From: an uncultured Saprospiraceae bacterium
GTDB taxonomy: Bacteria > Bacteroidota > Bacteroidia > Chitinophagales > Saprospiraceae
NCBI GenBank assembly: GCA_938044055.1
Contig: CALIQO010000451.1
Location: 1-6,738, forward strand
Length of the DNA stretch: 6,738 nt
Direction: 5' to 3'
Positions 5,699-6,738 of the stretch are shown here, piece by piece. Numbering within the stretch: position 1 is the first letter of the stretch; each line of letters begins with the position of its first letter. The notes beneath the pieces were generated by a model. It was not told the origin of the DNA and ran no database searches. It saw nothing but the letters and a program-made list of their open reading frames with translations. A program made the position numbers and the translations under genes.

Positions 5699-5899
5699 TA
5701 AATGAAGAAACTATATGAATGAATGGAAGGTGTCAAAAGAAATGGAATACAAGCAGTATAAAGACATTCTACTGGCATATTTAATTGGTCCATATTATTA
5801 TCTTTAATTGTAACATGTATTAACTAATAAAAAGTCGAAGGATTTAAAAGGGATTAAATCACAATCATCTAAAACAGTTTTTGGATACAAATTATTGCT
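5699..5899 (+). other. Intergenic gap with a doubtful 30-codon ORF and an AT-rich dyad
   Basis: The 201-bp gap before the membrane protein gene is the largest between the + strand genes. It holds an ATG-initiated frame at 5715-5807 encoding 30 residues that begin MNEWKVSKEMEYKQY and end in a hydrophobic, Tyr-rich tail (ILLAYLIGPYYYL). Nothing supports its translation beyond its existence, and it could be the remnant of a decayed gene. Downstream, GATTTAA (5841-5847) and TTAAATC (5854-5860) form a perfect 7-bp inverted repeat around AAGGGA; it could be an operator or chance in AT-rich DNA. I see no convincing terminator (stem plus T-run). Confidence 0.25.
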
Positions 5900-6367
5900 A
5901 TGTTAAATTTTAGAATAAAGCAGAAAATCGAAAATGGTAGTCTAATAGAACTATCAAACAAAAGTGTAAGTATATTTCTTATATCCTTTATTATTTTTAC
6001 TCCTGTTCTCGTAGGTGTTATTCTTGTTAAGCAAGTCGCATTTGCTGGAAGAGGCGCTATTTTATATGCTCTTTTATTGTTCTTAATATGTAGTATACTC
6101 TATTTAATTATTTATGGAGGATCTGCAAGAATGAGTAATGACAACTTAACAATTATTAAAGTAATTGGTAAAACCTTTCATCTGAAAATAAACGAAATAG
6201 TAGCGGTCAATTCAATAGATTTCGGAAAATTAAAATTAACAACCATTAAGTTTCCCTATGAAGATATTATAGATAAAGTATTAATAATTAATACAAGAAA
6301 GCGATTTGAAAAATTTGAATTTGATCCGAAGGATGTAATCAAAGAAGCAATATCACATTATAAGTGA
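5900..6367 (+). CDS. Two-TM membrane protein with possible PH-like domain
   Basis: The 155-residue protein has a short polar N-terminus (with the beta-like IENGSLIELSNK), two predicted membrane helices at about residues 22-46 and 53-72 joined by a tight Gly/Arg loop, and an 80-residue soluble C-terminal part. That part alternates short hydrophobic strands (LTIIKVIG, TFHLKINEIVAVN, KLKLTTIKF, KVLIINT) and ends in a helix after FEFDPKDVIKEAI. This helix-pair-then-strands layout, with the final DPxDxxKEA-type helix, resembles small bacterial PH-like membrane proteins (bPH families), where strands and a C-terminal helix make the PH fold on the cytoplasmic side. I make that assignment by layout only; no residue-level signature is decisive. 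Function unknown. It is followed by a convergent gene 71 bp away. Confidence 0.75.
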   Translation: MLNFRIKQKIENGSLIELSNKSVSIFLISFIIFTPVLVGVILVKQVAFAGRGAILYALLLFLICSILYLIIYGGSARMSNDNLTIIKVIGKTFHLKINEIVAVNSIDFGKLKLTTIKFPYEDIIDKVLIINTRKRFEKFEFDPKDVIKEAISHYK

Positions 6368-6438
6368 GAAAAAAGATTAATAAGATAAAAGTGGGCCATT
6401 AAGTCAGCAGAGTTTTTAAAACAATTTATCATATAAGC

Positions 6439-6738
6439 TTACTCCAGCATTTTTCGCATACTGTCCAGCACCATATCCCACCCTTGCATCGATTCTTCGT
6501 ATCGACTTTCTGCGTTTTTCGTTCCTGTAAAATCCTGGGTCAGTTTTAATTCCGTTCCAGAAAGGGTAGGGTATAACTCATAAGATAGGTGGACGTAATT
6601 TTCTGGCGTATCTTCGATTCCCATATTAGGATCCAGCATTGTAAAGCTTACTTTTTTTCCAGGAAGTATCTCTGTAATAACTCCCTTGACATGTATGACT
6701 TCTTGTCCATCTTCTTGTGTTCCCTTCCATAGAATAGG
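6439..6738 (-). CDS. SRPBCC / AHSA1-type domain protein, C-terminal part (5' end outside the window)
   Basis: The - strand is open from the right edge to a TAA at 6441-6439, giving 99 residues. An internal Met at 6639 should not be taken as the start, because family similarity continues upstream of it to the edge. The segment reads ILWKGTQEDGQEVIHVKG, then ITEILPGKKVSF, then HLSYELYP, GTELKLTQDF and a final helix YEESMQGWDMVLDSMRKMLE. This strand order and the closing helix with G-W-x-x-x-L-x-x-x are typical of the activator-of-Hsp90-ATPase-like (AHSA1, START-like) superfamily, a helix-grip fold that binds hydrophobic ligands. Most bacterial members have no defined substrate. It is convergent with the membrane protein gene, and no clear bidirectional terminator is visible in the 71 bp between. 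Confidence 0.85.
   Translation of the reverse strand, partial: PILWKGTQEDGQEVIHVKGVITEILPGKKVSFTMLDPNMGIEDTPENYVHLSYELYPTLSGTELKLTQDFTGTKNAESRYEESMQGWDMVLDSMRKMLE

Noticed and set aside
6368..6438. Bidirectional terminator between the two convergent genes
   Set aside because: I looked for a stem followed by a T-run on either strand and saw no convincing GC-containing hairpin.

Overview
The window looks like an AT-rich accessory stretch of a Bacteroidota genome (Flavobacteriia or Cytophagia type, probably free-living). The basis is inference. It carries MORN_2 (YwqK-like), leucine-rich-repeat and SMP-30-like lipoprotein genes of a kind common in that phylum. Recognisable Shine-Dalgarno sequences are missing before most starts, and lipoprotein signals are of the S-I-G-C and L-F-S-C type. 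No rRNA, tRNA or core marker gene is present to fix the taxon.

Layout. Positions 1-153 are one end of an IS3-family insertion sequence: the first 29 codons of its OrfA run leftward off the window, and its terminal inverted repeat ends at about 153. Seven genes follow, all on the + strand: an exported leucine-rich-repeat protein (256-1734); a small five-repeat MORN_2/YwqK-like protein (1820-2215); a lipoprotein of unknown function with a 15-bp tandem repeat in its linker (2281-2922); a flavodoxin-fold NAD(P)H:FMN-reductase-like protein (3059-3577); an SMP-30/gluconolactonase-like beta-propeller lipoprotein (3570-4511); a secreted TIM-barrel glycosidase-like protein (4622-5698); and a two-TM membrane protein with a possible PH-like C-terminal domain (5900-6367). 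The window closes with the C-terminal 99 residues of an SRPBCC/AHSA1-type protein on the - strand (6439-6738).

How the genes relate. The only strong physical coupling is the 8-bp overlap of the flavodoxin-like and SMP-30-like genes, which probably form a two-gene unit. The other genes are separated by about 65-200 bp and have unrelated folds, so the region reads as a set of single-gene accessory units beside an IS element rather than one pathway. An imperfect hairpin at 2963-3027, just upstream of the flavodoxin gene, is the most puzzling non-coding structure and might be a mobile or recombination-type repeat. Several proteins (LRR, both lipoproteins, glycosidase-like) carry export signals, so the region leans towards envelope and extracellular functions. 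I see no CRISPR array, RNA gene, convincing terminator or clear multi-gene defence system, and no proven new system; the findings are leads.
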